Source: Sequoia sempervirens (Eukaryota; Streptophyta; Pinopsida; Cupressales; Cupressaceae). Taken from it: a DNA stretch of 64,000 bases. The stretch's first letter is position 1. The number at the start of each line of letters is the position of its first letter. The stretch spans positions 1 through 64,000 of the forward strand of contig VDFB02254880.1 of the NCBI GenBank assembly GCA_007258455.2, in the 5' to 3' direction. Positions 1-12,600 of the stretch are shown piece by piece. The notes beneath the pieces are model-generated. The model was not told where the DNA came from. It was given only the letters and a program-made list of their open reading frames with translations, and made no database searches. A program made the position numbers and the translations under genes.

Positions 1-1614
1 AGTTGCAACTTGGGCATTGTATTTGGTTATCTCCTTGGACTGAGTTTCAGACTTAGTCAATTTTCATGTCTTGAAGATGTACCCCATGCCTAGGCTTGAT
101 GACTTCAAGTTGTTTTAAAGAAGAGGACATAAAGGGGTCAAGTGAGCATTTAATTATTTAATAAATGCTTTATTGTTGCAATATGAAATGGATGCCTAAA
201 GGGGAAGTTGAATGATATTTTATTATTTTAAAAAGTAAAAGGCAAAAAGGTGGCGTCCCTTTTGGAAGTTGAAGTGATTCAACTTCTCGGAATTTGAAGA
301 GTTCTTGTTGCTTCATTTGCCAACTAAAGCTTATATATTGCTGCTGTTTGAAGAGCTGATGATCCATTCATGTTATTGCACTGTTATGCTGTCGGAATGA
401 CAAATGAATTCTTGCTTCGAGGATGTTACCTCCTAGCCAATTATCCAATTTCATGTTTGAAATACAACATCTAGTTGGAATTCGCTGCTTCTCATCCAGA
501 CTAGCAGATTGAGCTCAATTGTGAAGAAATTTTGAAGATTCATCAATTTTGGTCTTGCTGTTTCATCTACAGCTGAAGGTGATTTCATGTTATATCTTAA
601 TTTCCAATTTGAATTTAGTTCTGGGTATTTTACCTTTTAGTTTGCTGTTCAAGGGCGCCCCTTTCCACCAATTTTTGGATTTTATTGTTGAGAATCTGAT
701 TTTTAAGAAGAAATCGCCTCTTCAAGGAGGGCCGTACTTTTCTAGAGGAGCTTTGGAATTCGTGCAAAATTAATAGGGGTTCTTTGGAGCTGTTTCTTCA
801 TTTCGGTTTGGTCGCCTACCTTCTAGCAATCAGCTGCACTTGGTTTCATTCGATTCGGAGGTAATTTGACCAAGTTATGAGCATTTCATGATTTTCTCTG
901 TAGCTGATTTGAATTTCCAGAATTCTGATTTTTATATCAGATTGTTACAGTTTCCAGTTTTTGGTCTTATACTTCAGTTTTGGAGTGTTATATGATTGTA
1001 AGAATTCATACTTCTTTTTCTAAGGTTCACTTGCTATCATTGTAATTTGTAATCTGCAGAGTTTTAATTTGTAAAGGTTGAGATTAAGCATTACTAATCC
1101 AACCATTTCCAGTTCTGCAATTACTTGTTGTTTTGTCATTAAATTACCCCTGGATGGTTTACCGCCAGTGTGGATAATCTGATTTGTAACACGCTTGTAC
1201 CCACTTTCATAGTGGAGAATCCCCACAGCTCTGTGGATGCCCGCCGCAGTGGATGAATTGTTTTAATTGTAATCTTTTCCCCCCACTGTTTGGTGGTAGT
1301 GTGGAAATGCTCTTCATGGCTGGTTATCCGCCTATCAGTTTCTAGTTTTCAATTCAACACTCCGTCATATGTTAGCACCTCGCCCTCAGTGGGATCTTGA
1401 GTGCACATTCTTGACGTTGAGTAGTTTTCTTTCAAGTATTTTCATTTAGCTCCTCCACCATATGACAACACCTATCCCACATTGGGATTGAGTGTGCATT
1501 CTTGGTGTGAGTTCAATTCAAGTTCGGTTTTCTATTTGGAGCTAACGCTAACCGAGTTGATTAAGTGCTGGTTATGTGTGTTAATTCATCGAAAAAATTG
1601 GTTAGCATATTTCA
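1..1614 (+). mobile_element. LTR of a TGTCCCC-type retrotransposon, 3' part
   Basis: The stretch resembles the LTR at 27282-29097 in layout and in several blocks. It has an AT-rich U3 with a TATA-like stretch near 330-340 and a 'GCTGTCGGA' block near 390. The 'CTCCGTCATATG' block near 1362 and the 'CTTGACGTTGAG' block near 1411 are shared, as is the terminal 'GAAAAAATT...TATTTCA' ending at 1614. No primer binding site follows, so this is either a 3' LTR or a solo LTR whose left end lies outside the window. Sense strand is inferred to be +. No coding sequence was seen; the small ORFs here look like chance. Confidence 0.65.
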
Positions 1615-3838
1615 GAAGTTTAAAGATAATGGTATAATTAAGTACAACCATAAAGATAAGGGATGGAAAATCTCTATTTTATTGAGGTGACCTTTATATT
1701 TTCCACCTTACATTACTGGGTGTTTATGTGTACTTATCCTCATGACAAGAAGTGTGCAGACATGTATGCAAAGAAGGAGAGTTGCAATAGAATATTCCTT
1801 AATTACAATGAATGCAATGCCACCTAAAAAATGAGTTATACTCCAACATTCCTTGTAAGGAATATGGTGATTCCTAGTAAAGGAGTTACACTCCAAAGAG
1901 TCTTTAGCTAAATACAAATGAGCTGCAGAATTATCTAAATTAATAAATATAAAAGGATAAAAATTCTAGCCAGCTCAATAAGGATAAAACCTCCTTTAAT
2001 GTCAAAACTTCCATAAAAAATAAAATAAATGAATAAATTTGTTCCAACTCTAGGATGTGATAACTAGGACTCTAAAGACTAAGGAAAGATTAATTCTAAC
2101 ATGAATTCTCAAGTAGGCTCGTATAATTCACAAGGAAATTGAATATTGATCCAATTCTTGTCATGAAATCTTAACCCACTAGACTTAGAAAGTTATTCCA
2201 ATGAAGTAAAAATGTCCAAATTTTAGGGAAGAAACTTTCGTAAACATGGATATGCATTTCATTTTCAAATTTCATGTTGGATTGGAAAATTTATGGAAAG
2301 TAGTGAGAAACTAATTCATAAGTTCTTACTTGTATGTTAATCCTTGAATTTTTTGTTGAAAGTCTATCATCTTTTGAGTAGCATTTTCTAATTTTTAAGA
2401 GCTTTGAGTAATTTTGATGGGTCTCTCCCACTTTGATGCAATGTGACTTTGCTCTAATTTTTGGTTCGTTGATTTTCATGGCTTTCAACCAAGGGTACAT
2501 AGGGACACGTCCCTTTCCCTTTTGTAGGTATACACATATTGGGGACATTTCTTGGATGCCTTGGTAATTGCCTCTGGATCCTTACACATGCTTGAAAATG
2601 TCTTGGAAATGGATGGGTAACGATACAATCAATTGGGCATAACTTGCTATCACCACTTAAAAAGTTGGAATTAAGAAAAACCCAAGCCTTTTAATAAAAG
2701 TTAATAGTGTGTTTTTCGGTTGGTCCACACACCAAAGTCAGCCTTAAATGCCTTAACTATAACCTTCCTATTCATTTGAATGACATTCTCCATCCTAGCT
2801 AGCTGCAATAGGTTGAACGAGAAAGAATTCTTTTTGAGTTTTAGACTTTAGTTGAATATGATAGTTTATTTATTTTTGAGGTTGGAGTAACTAGAGGGTC
2901 CCACAACCCCTTACACAACAACAACTGTTGCCTCCAAATCCCCTCATCACTTCTTGGCTAGCTTGACTTGGTCAACAAGTCACAAGGAAACCAAAGACTC
3001 AATCGGTGTCCCCTTTTATTTTTCAACTCCTTGTTTGGAAGCTTAGTATCACCCAATAGGGTGTGGTTGGGCTGGATCCACCAAAATCCCTAACAAATTC
3101 AGTGATTACCCTCACCAATTTCCCATGCCCACTCTACAAAATACACAACAATCTTATAATACACAATGAAAAGGGGCGATTGAGCATAGGAAGTGTCACA
3201 ACTTGTTCCTTAAACCTCCATATATCCCTTATGATTTTTTATAAATATTTCTTGTAGAATTTCTATGAGTTTCACAGTTGGAAGTGATAAAAATAATAGT
3301 AACTAGGCAAATACTCCAATATCAATTATTTATTTTCTCTACAAATCCTTTCGACAAATCTCCATAATCTCCAATATTAAGTGCAGTTGTGAACCTTGAC
3401 TGAATTCACCTGGAAATTGGTTAGGAAGGATTTTGTCCTCAAAATCAATCTTTGCCTAAGGGTTTTCGTCCTAGGCAAGAAAGCTAAATAGTTGCTCAAT
3501 CTTCAAGCTGGATTTAGAAATAAAAATTCCAAGAATGAAATTTTCCTTCTCAATTCTCTTTATACACTTTTTGAAAATAATAAAATATTATTTTCTATAA
3601 CCTTTTAATTTCCCACCTAAAGTGACTATAATAAACTTTATCTTTTGGGCCCCATAAAAGTCATTTTTTAATTTTAACTATTCAACTTTATAAAAATACT
3701 CAATTAAATGTAATTTGTTTGAAATTTAGACAACTTAATTTAATTAATTAATTTTTCCCATTTTTACCTCCCAATCAGTTTGTGAAAATTAAAATAGGTT
3801 AAGGGTCTTGGCTAGTCACTACATCTATGAGGGGAACA
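1615..3838. other. AT-rich non-coding stretch
   Basis: I see no convincing coding sequence, splice-flanked exon or repeat array. A 13-mer TTGGAGTAACTAG near 2885 matches the start of the copia-type LTR at 25520 and may mark a decayed LTR edge, but nothing else supports that. If the limit dextrinase gene extends to the left, this is intron or upstream DNA. Confidence 0.4.
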
Positions 3839-5520
3839 TTACATTCTCCTTTTTTCAAATAAATGTTCAAAGATGCAATTGTTGGGGTCCCTCATTTTCT
3901 CCTTGGAGAACATAAACTTTGCACCACCCTTTTGGATAGAGTATTCTAAGGTGACAACAATGATGGAGGAAAGAAGACAAACTTGGATAAGGGAGGGATG
4001 CTCTATCATTATGGATGAGTGGACCAATTATACATTGGTCATTCATAGACATCATAGTTACCTATGTAGTTGGCTTATAGTTTCTTAGAGGTATTGATTG
4101 TTGAGGGAAGTGCAAGGATGCACACTTCCAATTTCAAGTTCTCATAGAACAACAACTAAAAAAAAAAAAAAAAATAGATTGGGTGAAGAGAGTGGTGGTA
4201 GAAGCCAAAGATGTTTTGATGTTCGTTTGTAACCATCACACCTCACTTGCTCTCTTTAGGACTTGTGAGGAAGGAATTCCTCAAACCTATGTAGACTAGA
4301 TATGTTGATTATGTCATTTGTTGGAGAGGATGTTTGTGGTGTAGGAGGCTCCATAGCTGATGATGGTTAATCTGGAGTGCAAGAGATGGCCTAATGCAAG
4401 CACTATTGAGGGAAAGTTGTGAAACAAAAGATCCTTGATAATGATTGATGGTCCATTGTGAGGTAAGATAGTTTTAATTTATTAATAATTCATTAATTTA
4501 TTAATGTTTGTAACTTGATAATATTATTCACATTTTGTATACGCATTCACTCTATCATTTGAGTCTTAAATTTTTTTTTTTTTTCAAAATTTTTGTTTGT
4601 AGATATGTGTGCTCCTTTACCTTAGATGTTTTGAATGTCATTAGATATGTTGATATAGACTCTCCTAGCCGTAAAGAGATTTATGAGATGTTTGACAACG
4701 TGTGGGTAGATAAAGCAAACCATTCTTATCATGGATCCTAATTCAAGATTGCATGAGGAGCATACAAGGTCCATTGTGATGTGGTGGTGGAACACTATGA
4801 ACACCTCACTTTATAAGGCAAACTTTGTTGTAAATCCCAATTGGTATGTACCAAGGACAAGAAGAGTGCCTCTTTATGATGATGAAGAGGTGAAGAAAGG
4901 GTTAATGAAGGCCCTTCAAAAGGTGTATTCAAATGAGGAGGCAACTTTACTTCAAATACAATGGCTTGCCTTTGTTAATCTTTGTAGTCCAACATTCATA
5001 AAACTAGAGGTGATGATAGATAGAGCTACATTAGCTCAATCCGACTCTATTGGATGGTGGACATAGCATGGCAAGGATATGCTAGAGTTGAGGATGCTTG
5101 CCATTTGTCTCTTTTCATAGGTTGCTAGTTCCTCTGCTATAGAGAGGAAATGGTCTACATATAACTTATCTACTCTATCAATAGGATCGAGCTTACCTCT
5201 TGGCAAGTGGAGAAGTTGGTGGTAGTGCATAGTGCCTTGAGACTTTAGGATCGCCAAACTCTCAAGGGTCAATAGACTCCAACTTTATAGAGGGGTGTTG
5301 ATCACAATGATGCCACATAGATTGTTGAGGAGAAGGCTCAAGAGGGATGTTGATCTCAATGATGCCACATAGATTGTTGAGTTGAAGGTACAAGAGGGAT
5401 TGATGGGTGTTTTATTGGATTAGGCAGCCCCTAATATTGGTAGTGAATAAGATTAAGAGCTGGATTTTGATTTATTTCCGGATGAGGCAAAGGCATATCA
5501 AAGATCTTAGATTGTGTACA
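3839..5520 (+). pseudogene. hAT-superfamily transposase relic
   Basis: Broken pieces in several + frames keep the order of a plant hAT transposase. At 3950-4030 is a piece with WIREGCSIIMDEWTN, like the catalytic-region motif 'GCSIMxDGWTD' of DUF659-type hAT proteins. At 4731-5066 is a segment ending in a tryptophan pair (WWT). At 5060-5170, after in-frame stops, comes the C-terminal dimerisation-like stretch ELRMLAICLFS then SSSAIERKWSTY, matching the usual 'A.R.LS..CSSSACERNWS'. A poly-A run (4149-4165) and several stops and frameshifts separate the pieces, so it cannot encode an active enzyme. Terminal inverted repeats and an 8-bp target duplication were not located, so the outer limits are approximate. 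Confidence 0.7.
5297..5400. repeat. Two-copy 52-bp tandem repeat
   Basis: Two adjacent 52-bp units (5297-5348 and 5349-5400), each starting GTTGATC and ending CAAGAGGGAT, differ at a handful of positions. They sit in the tail of the hAT relic and are probably a local duplication in its 3' part. Confidence 0.8.
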
Positions 5521-6569
5521 TTTCATCATTTTTTAGTCGTAGCATTTCAACCTTTCATTTTGTTGTATCATGTATATGCACATTGGTAATGAAAAATCAA
5601 ATTGAAATGATTAGACATTGAAAGTTTGTTAATTTACTTGTTGACTCATGAATTACCAATTCAGCTCTAATGTTTCACAATATTATTCTATCATAGCTTT
5701 CTATAGCTTAAAGGGGTATTGGCTTCCACATTGGCTTCAAATTTTCTCTCTTTTGATATGCACTATTTATTACCAAATAATTTTTCTTTTGACCACTCTC
5801 TTGAGAACATATATTTTATAAACTTTAACAAAAATTCATTCAAGTGATGTTTTTTTAATCTCTGTTTGGATATTAAGTTGTGATTTTAGTATTAAAATTT
5901 GAATAGACTTTGTTTCTTTGCATTACTTAACATTGGGAGGGCTCCTTTAGTCAGTAGAGATTTTATCATGGTAAAGTTTATACAACATTTCTTGGTTTCT
6001 TATAGAAGCTCATCACTGAATCATTTTCATACAAGAAGGAAAAGTTTGAGGATCAATTGGCTATATCAAACAGTTTATTAACTGCATGCAATAGCCTTGG
6101 TTCTGGAGGTTACCTTTTCTTCTGCCTCTGGTCTCATAATTGAGTCTGATAATAATAAGACTGAAACTCGAGTTCAGGCTGAACCTGTGAATGGAAAATA
6201 AGAGATGATGAACAGATGACTAAATACTTTTGTTTATATGCTTAAGACTGAATTTTATTTTCAAAATTATACTGCAATCCTTTTAGACTTATGCTATGCT
6301 TGTTTTGAAGTTGATTCCCTACCATAATGGTAGCAGCTCATATAATAGTTCTTCAGTTTGGTTAGAATTGCCTAAACACTTATTAAAATCAAGTACTTAT
6401 TCTACATATGTTTTCTTCAAAAGTGCTTAGATGAACTGTACATTGCATTACATGACCTTTAGCTGCAAGGGAAAACATTTATTCTTGTTGAATAATTGGC
6501 TTTTAGGAGTGCAATTTAAGAGAAATTTTAGAATTTTAGATTATTAAAAATTTATGTTTGTTCATGCAG
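5521..6569. other. Intron-like DNA upstream of the first visible limit dextrinase exon
   Basis: Mostly AT-rich, ending in a splice acceptor (TTCATGCAG) at 6561-6569. At 5998-6120 an acceptor-like TTTCTTATAG is followed by about 38 codons of low-stop reading (containing KKEKFEDQLAISNSLLTACN) that I could not assign. It could be a fragment of another gene or a processed copy. The expected preceding pullulanase exon was not found here. Confidence 0.4.
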
Positions 6570-6640
6570 GTTAGTGCAAGAAATGCACTTGATAGGTTGT
6601 CGAAGCATGAAAATGGTGTAGATGGTTCTAAGATATACAT
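6570..6640 (+). CDS. Limit dextrinase exon a
   Basis: This 71-bp exon lies between acceptor CAG (6567-6569) and donor GTGAGT (6641). It reads [19 protein letters not shown] then SKIY, ending two bases into an Ile codon. It matches the helix that precedes the [10 protein letters not shown] motif in plant limit dextrinases. Confidence 0.85.
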
Positions 6641-9600
6641 GTGAGTGTGAGTGCAAGAAATTTAGGATGCTAAGTAAAGTTAGTTTTTGAGTAGAGATTA
6701 AATAATTGCCCAAAAATTTGTCATGCAATATTATTAGATTTGTAATTCTATGGTTTTTGTTATTGAAGAGTATCATATATTACTCGCTATGTTTTATTAG
6801 CATCATTGAATGGTTATTTATTTGTACTGTATAATAGGATGTTTATCTTCAATTAAGTTTTTGTTAACAGTTATGGAGAAGGATGGGATTTTGGTGAGGT
6901 TGCACATAATGGGCGTGGGATAAATGCATCCCAATCAAATCTTGCTGGGACAGGGATTGGGAGGTATGCTTTTACAATTTTTATAGTTACTCTTGTTTTT
7001 CCCGCGTTAATATTATTTATAGTGTTACAAATCCAGTAAGTGTTTTCTGTGAATTTATATTATCTGTTCAGATCTATATTATTATTTTATCTTTAAGTAT
7101 CATTACTACGAATTTATTTGTGATTCCTGTTGATAGTTTATTAAGATTTAGTTGTCATACCATTAAGGCTGAGTTCAAACTTTTTTGTCAAGATTTTATT
7201 ATAGTGCATACTTTTTTTACATTTGAAGTATTCAAAACCTTTGCTTTTCTCACTCGTCTTGGTAAAAGACTCCAGTGAGAAGAGAAATAACCTGCAAATG
7301 TGTCCCAATTTTTTATATTAAAGTCAAATTAAATAGAACCAAAACCATGCAAGGAAATCCTTGTTAGTAGTTGTTGTTCTAAAATCCTTATTTTTCCAAA
7401 TTTCCTAGTTGAGAATGGAAGTACTTATATTATCAGAAAGATTCAAGTACATAGCATAAGGCAACTGAGTGTCATGGGTGACTACATGATGCAGTTTCAA
7501 TGATCGCATACGTGACTCAGTCATTGGAGGTTCTCCATTTGGTCCTCATCTTCAACAAGGTTTTGTCACAGGCTTGTATTTGCAGGTAAATTATTTGCAT
7601 TTGGGATTTGAAAAAGGTATCGCATTATTTTTATATGTCCAACTGGTACTTTGGTCAAGATCATAGTTAGGTGTGTACTGTCAATCTACTGCATTGTGAA
7701 CGATACTTTGGCACTTTGCAGAGAAGAATATGGAAATTTATAAATTAATATACTTTTAATCCTAAGGGAACATGAAATGTCAAATGCTTCTCTCTTATCT
7801 TATTTTCAATACTTATTGATTGGAAGTAACATCAAATATGCACTTATGTCTTTTTAATGGTTAAAACTTTAATGTAATCATCCTACATTTTTATTTTTAA
7901 CTCTGAATGGCCATTCTTGCATGCTTGTTCTTTACTTTGCCAACTGCATTTATTTTATGTCTTTATCTAATGAACTAAGATGGTCCTAAGTTGTTTGTAA
8001 TTTTTCTGTTGATCTTAAAATTGTAAGATTAGTTGATGGGATTTGCTAGCATTTTAATTCACACACTTCAGTGTAACACAAAACAGAACAACAATTATAG
8101 TAAAATTGTTTTTCAAATTATGAGAGTAAACTCCCTTTCCAAAAAAGTATAGGAAATAATAAGATTCCTTACTCTACAATTTGTAAAAGCTAGAACCTAT
8201 AGGATTTTAAGCATGCAATACAACACACATAAATTAAGAACCTATTACTTTTTGTTCTCAGGTTAGGCCACAAGATGATTCAGCACTTCTACACAAGATA
8301 AGAGATTTTATATTTTATTGCTAACTGCTATAGAAAAAGATGTAACACAGTTATGAAGGCTTGCAATTTTTAGTTAAACACAGAGACTAAAAACCACAAG
8401 TGAAACAAGATTGAATTGAAATTGTAGTAAATTTTCACTATAAGGGGTCAAATCCTTTTATTGCTTTCAATTTTTTGATCAGCATAGTTCATGCCTAAGG
8501 AAAAAGTTCGTTGTCTTAGCAATTTTTGTAGTTTTGTGGTGCATGTGGGTCAATTAAGTAAGTTTTTGAGGTTTGAGCAGTGTGCATTGTCCATGCATCC
8601 CATCATCTACCATCTAACGACTTGTAGGAATTTAGGCTCCAATAGTAGAGAAATTCTATGGCTGGTCCCTACCTTTGGTTCACATTTGCATACTAGGCCC
8701 ATCACTTTTCCTTAGCATCTAAGTTTTTCAAATGTCAGGGCCCATTTTTTGCAGCTTTTGTATTTTGTTCACAAGGTTTTGTAACAAATGCCATGTGGCA
8801 TTCTTCTAGGGCTTCAAGGTAAAAAGGTAGCAATCTTCTCCCACAAAGTAGCTCAAAATGTCTAATTAGCCACATTGCATCCCATCTGATGGCATGTGAG
8901 GAATGGAACCCATTCTTTAGTGTTTTCACTTGCAAAGACTCTCGAGAATCAATTTTTGATGCATGATGTCTTCCAAGCACATTTAAAGGGCGTTTACAGG
9001 TTAATTGGCAGCAAGGATCCTTCGTTACTAATTTAATGTCATTCAGAGCTAAGTGATCGCATCAAGCAAGAAACACATCCACTATTTCAAAATTCCTTCA
9101 TGGACTTAGGTATAGGGAAAATCAATTTCACCCTCCTCTCTATGACTGCCCATATCTATGAGTTTCAACTACTTGACAATCATGTGTGCAACGCAAAGAG
9201 TCAAAATTCAAGGCCAACCTTTGACAACGATCATTTGTAATGTCCCCTTTCTAGGCCTAGTCGGTGGATGACCGTTAGCCTATTTGATTCCCACAGGCTA
9301 AAGTGGTTGGTTAGGGAACTCCACGGTTATTGGAGCTGTTGCAGTTCTATCCCTTCAGCACTTTCATGGTTGGTTTTGAGCTTGGTTCTCAATAAGTTTC
9401 GGCTTCAATTATGTCTCTTCATCTTCAGTATCACCCTGGCACATTCGGATTTGATATCGGATGCTCTATTGTGGTTTTCGTAATTTAAGCGGGTCATTTT
9501 AAATAAATGTTGATAATTTAATATTTTTCTAATGTTCTTACTTAAGCATTTATTTAATATTATAAGGTGACTTTTTAAGTGGTGACTAGGGGACATAAAG

Positions 9601-12600
9601 TTAATAATTAAAAGTAAAGTTAATGTCTTCTTAAGGGTGGTGTCCAAATGGGAGACATAAGGGGTATTTTAAACAAAAGTAAGTTATTTTTCCAAAGGGG
9701 GGCGTGGAGTTTTGGAGGAGATGAATAAAAGTGTTTTGGAGTTCATTTTGCAATATGCTGGAGAATTTGAACAGGTTATTGTTGGTTTGAACTAGGGCTT
9801 TGCGACGACAAAAATCCTCATAGAGGATATTGACTGCAAAGGTGAAAGATCCTTCCTAGTTGGTTTGCAAGTGGTTTCACTAAGGAACTACGCATAGGCT
9901 TCATTGTTGGAATTTGTGATTTAAAATGGTAAGAGTTATTTGCAATTTTGTGAAGTCTTGCTAGGCAAGACAAAATTATTGGAGTTTTGGTTATGGCACT
10001 AGGAAATGAAGTGATTGAAGGTATGAATATTACTTAAGCTAGGGTGTTGAATTTTAATAGGGTTTTGAGCAATTAAATTATTTTAAAAAGGGCGCAATAG
10101 GACCTTCATGTTGGTTGATTAAGACTAAATGCTGGGCGAGTAAGTCAGTGGTTTGGGTGATTGAACATGATGCTTATTGGTCACCATTTTGAACCATGGT
10201 TGGGCATATCAATTACTTGTGCATGGTTGATTTGATTAATAAATTACAGAGGGTTGCAATGGTTAGTTTGGGTGATTATCTCCTTGTTGGGTAGCCACAG
10301 TGATTTTTGGTGGAGAGTCGAAGTGTTTCCAGGGAAAGCATGGGGTTCCATGTGCAGGTCATGGGTTCTAGGGGCTGCCGAGTCCTTCATTTGGATAACT
10401 ATCACTTCCCTATAGTTGGGCGTCAAAGATTAAAGTTTGTGCTGGTGTGAGCCGTGTGAAAGCTGGAAACTTCATTTGCAAGTTGGCGCAAGTTTGTAAC
10501 ATCCAATGTGACTGCCCGTGAGTATCACAGACCTATGGCGTGAGTTTAAGGAGGCTGGAAGGTTCGTAGAGCTGTTGACAAACTATAACCAATATTGGTG
10601 AATGTTAAGAGCTCTCATGGCTGCTGACTCCATTGACTATCACTGTGAAAAGGTTAGAAAAGGTTAGAAATCTTGCATAGTTTAATGTTTGTAGCCTGCT
10701 ATCACAACAACAATTTTAATACACAATGTTCCATTATTTCTGCTATTATAGTTTGCATCTAAATATTACTTGCTATGATTCTTAAGGTTAATTTGCCTAT
10801 ATTTTTGGTTCAACTAATAGCACAAGGTTTACAAAACTCAAGCGTCGTAGCTGAGATTTTCTGTTTTGGAATTTCAACTACGACTAGCCTACTCTAATGA
10901 TGTTTCTAATTTCTCAAGTAAACCCAGAGCAAGAGAATTAGAAATGGACAAAGTTTTGATTCTTTGACAGAGTACTTAAATGAACTCTTCCTCCAACATA
11001 CATCTACTTACTTTCAATGCAAGCTAAAAATAGAGATCATATAAGCACAACACAATAAACGGAAATTTGAGACATTATATCAGAGCAAAATAGGCACAAG
11101 ACTTTATTTCTCAAATCTCAGGAACAAAGATTACACAAGATACATGCACTGAACAAGAACTTGTAGCTAAAAGAGACTTGCAAACTTGTTCTTACACAAA
11201 GTGAACAACAACTACACAACAACAACTTGCAAGCAAAAGAGGCTCAACAATTTGTTATTACAAGTACAGTTCTGAAAATAATGGGCAAGACTGCCCTTAT
11301 TTATACACAAGCATAGTAGGGAACCCTAAAATCTCCTTGCTTTTACAACCAAGACTTGCCAACATGCAAGCTTCATTTCTAAAACTAAACAAGATAGACA
11401 TCTAACAACCTATTAAAGCATAAAAATAGGAAATGCCAACTATAACAAACCGTTTTCTTTCTCTTCTTCAAAGAGTGGATAAGAATTGAGACAAGAATAG
11501 AAAGAAAGCTGGAAGAAAGCTTCTAGATGACTGCTACTTTAAATCTCGTCCACATCCGCCAGAGTGCTACTAAAAGTAGAATGTTGATCTGCCTTGAAAA
11601 AGCAGTTTCTCCCAAGAAGCTGGGACCTGGGCTTTGTAGAAAACCATGTGCCGGAGAAACCCAGATGCTCAGAAACTGAAAAAGCTAAATCCATCCTGAA
11701 AAAGCGACCAAAAAGCAGTTTCTAGAAGAGGAAAAAGTTTCTCAATGTTGAAGAGGATGAAAAAGCAGAGAGACCCATGTGATTAGAAATGGAAAAAGTT
11801 GAGTGGCTATTTTGAAAAAGCAATGCCCTAGAATTTTGGAGCATGAAAAAGCGTTCTTGCTTGCTCACTAATCTCGAAACCACGAAGAACACCGAAAAAG
11901 CATGTCGTTTGGGTCTTCAAATCTTTGTTGAGAGAAAAGGGAAAATCTTCTTGCTCCAGAGGCCAACCTATGAAAAATGAAAAAGGACTCCTTAAATAAG
12001 TTTGAGGACTAGAAAATCTGCTTTCTTTTTTTTTCTCACTCCTCAAACCCTAGCCTGAGCTTGTGCATTGAATTTAGATGTTTTTCTTCTCCATGAAATT
12101 TTGAAATTTTGAAAAATTTGGCTAAGGCATGGCTTCTTGGGCGCTCTTCTTGGTTGGAGGCGCCTATCTTCATTAGACTTAGTCATTTTCCTCTGAGTTT
12201 CAACTTTTTCTTGATTTTAGACTCCACTTTGAATTTGGTTTCCGGCTTCTAGATTGATCCTACGGACGAGTTCAATGTTTCATCATAGAGCTTGATCGAA
12301 TTTGGCGAGATTGTTTTGGAGGCAACTTTGGATAAAAAAATTATTTGACCCTTCAAAAAGTTGGGCGCCCCTGGCTACCTGGGGTGCCCATGATCACCAT
12401 TGTTAGTCATTTTTCATGATTTCCAAATTTTATACTTGCTTTCAAACCTTCAGATGATCTTGATATTCCAGGAGTTAGATTGATTTGATCTATTGGCTGT
12501 CAGATTCGCTGGATAGCTTGACAGATTCTAAGGGGGGTCTTCTGGATGCTGCATCTTCAAAAAAGTTAATTTGAGGCCTCAAATCCTTGGGCGCCCATGA

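Noticed and set aside
8491..8980. Overlapping short ORFs on both strands as a possible extra exon
   Set aside because: They do not fit the limit dextrinase sequence between exons c and d, which already join in phase.
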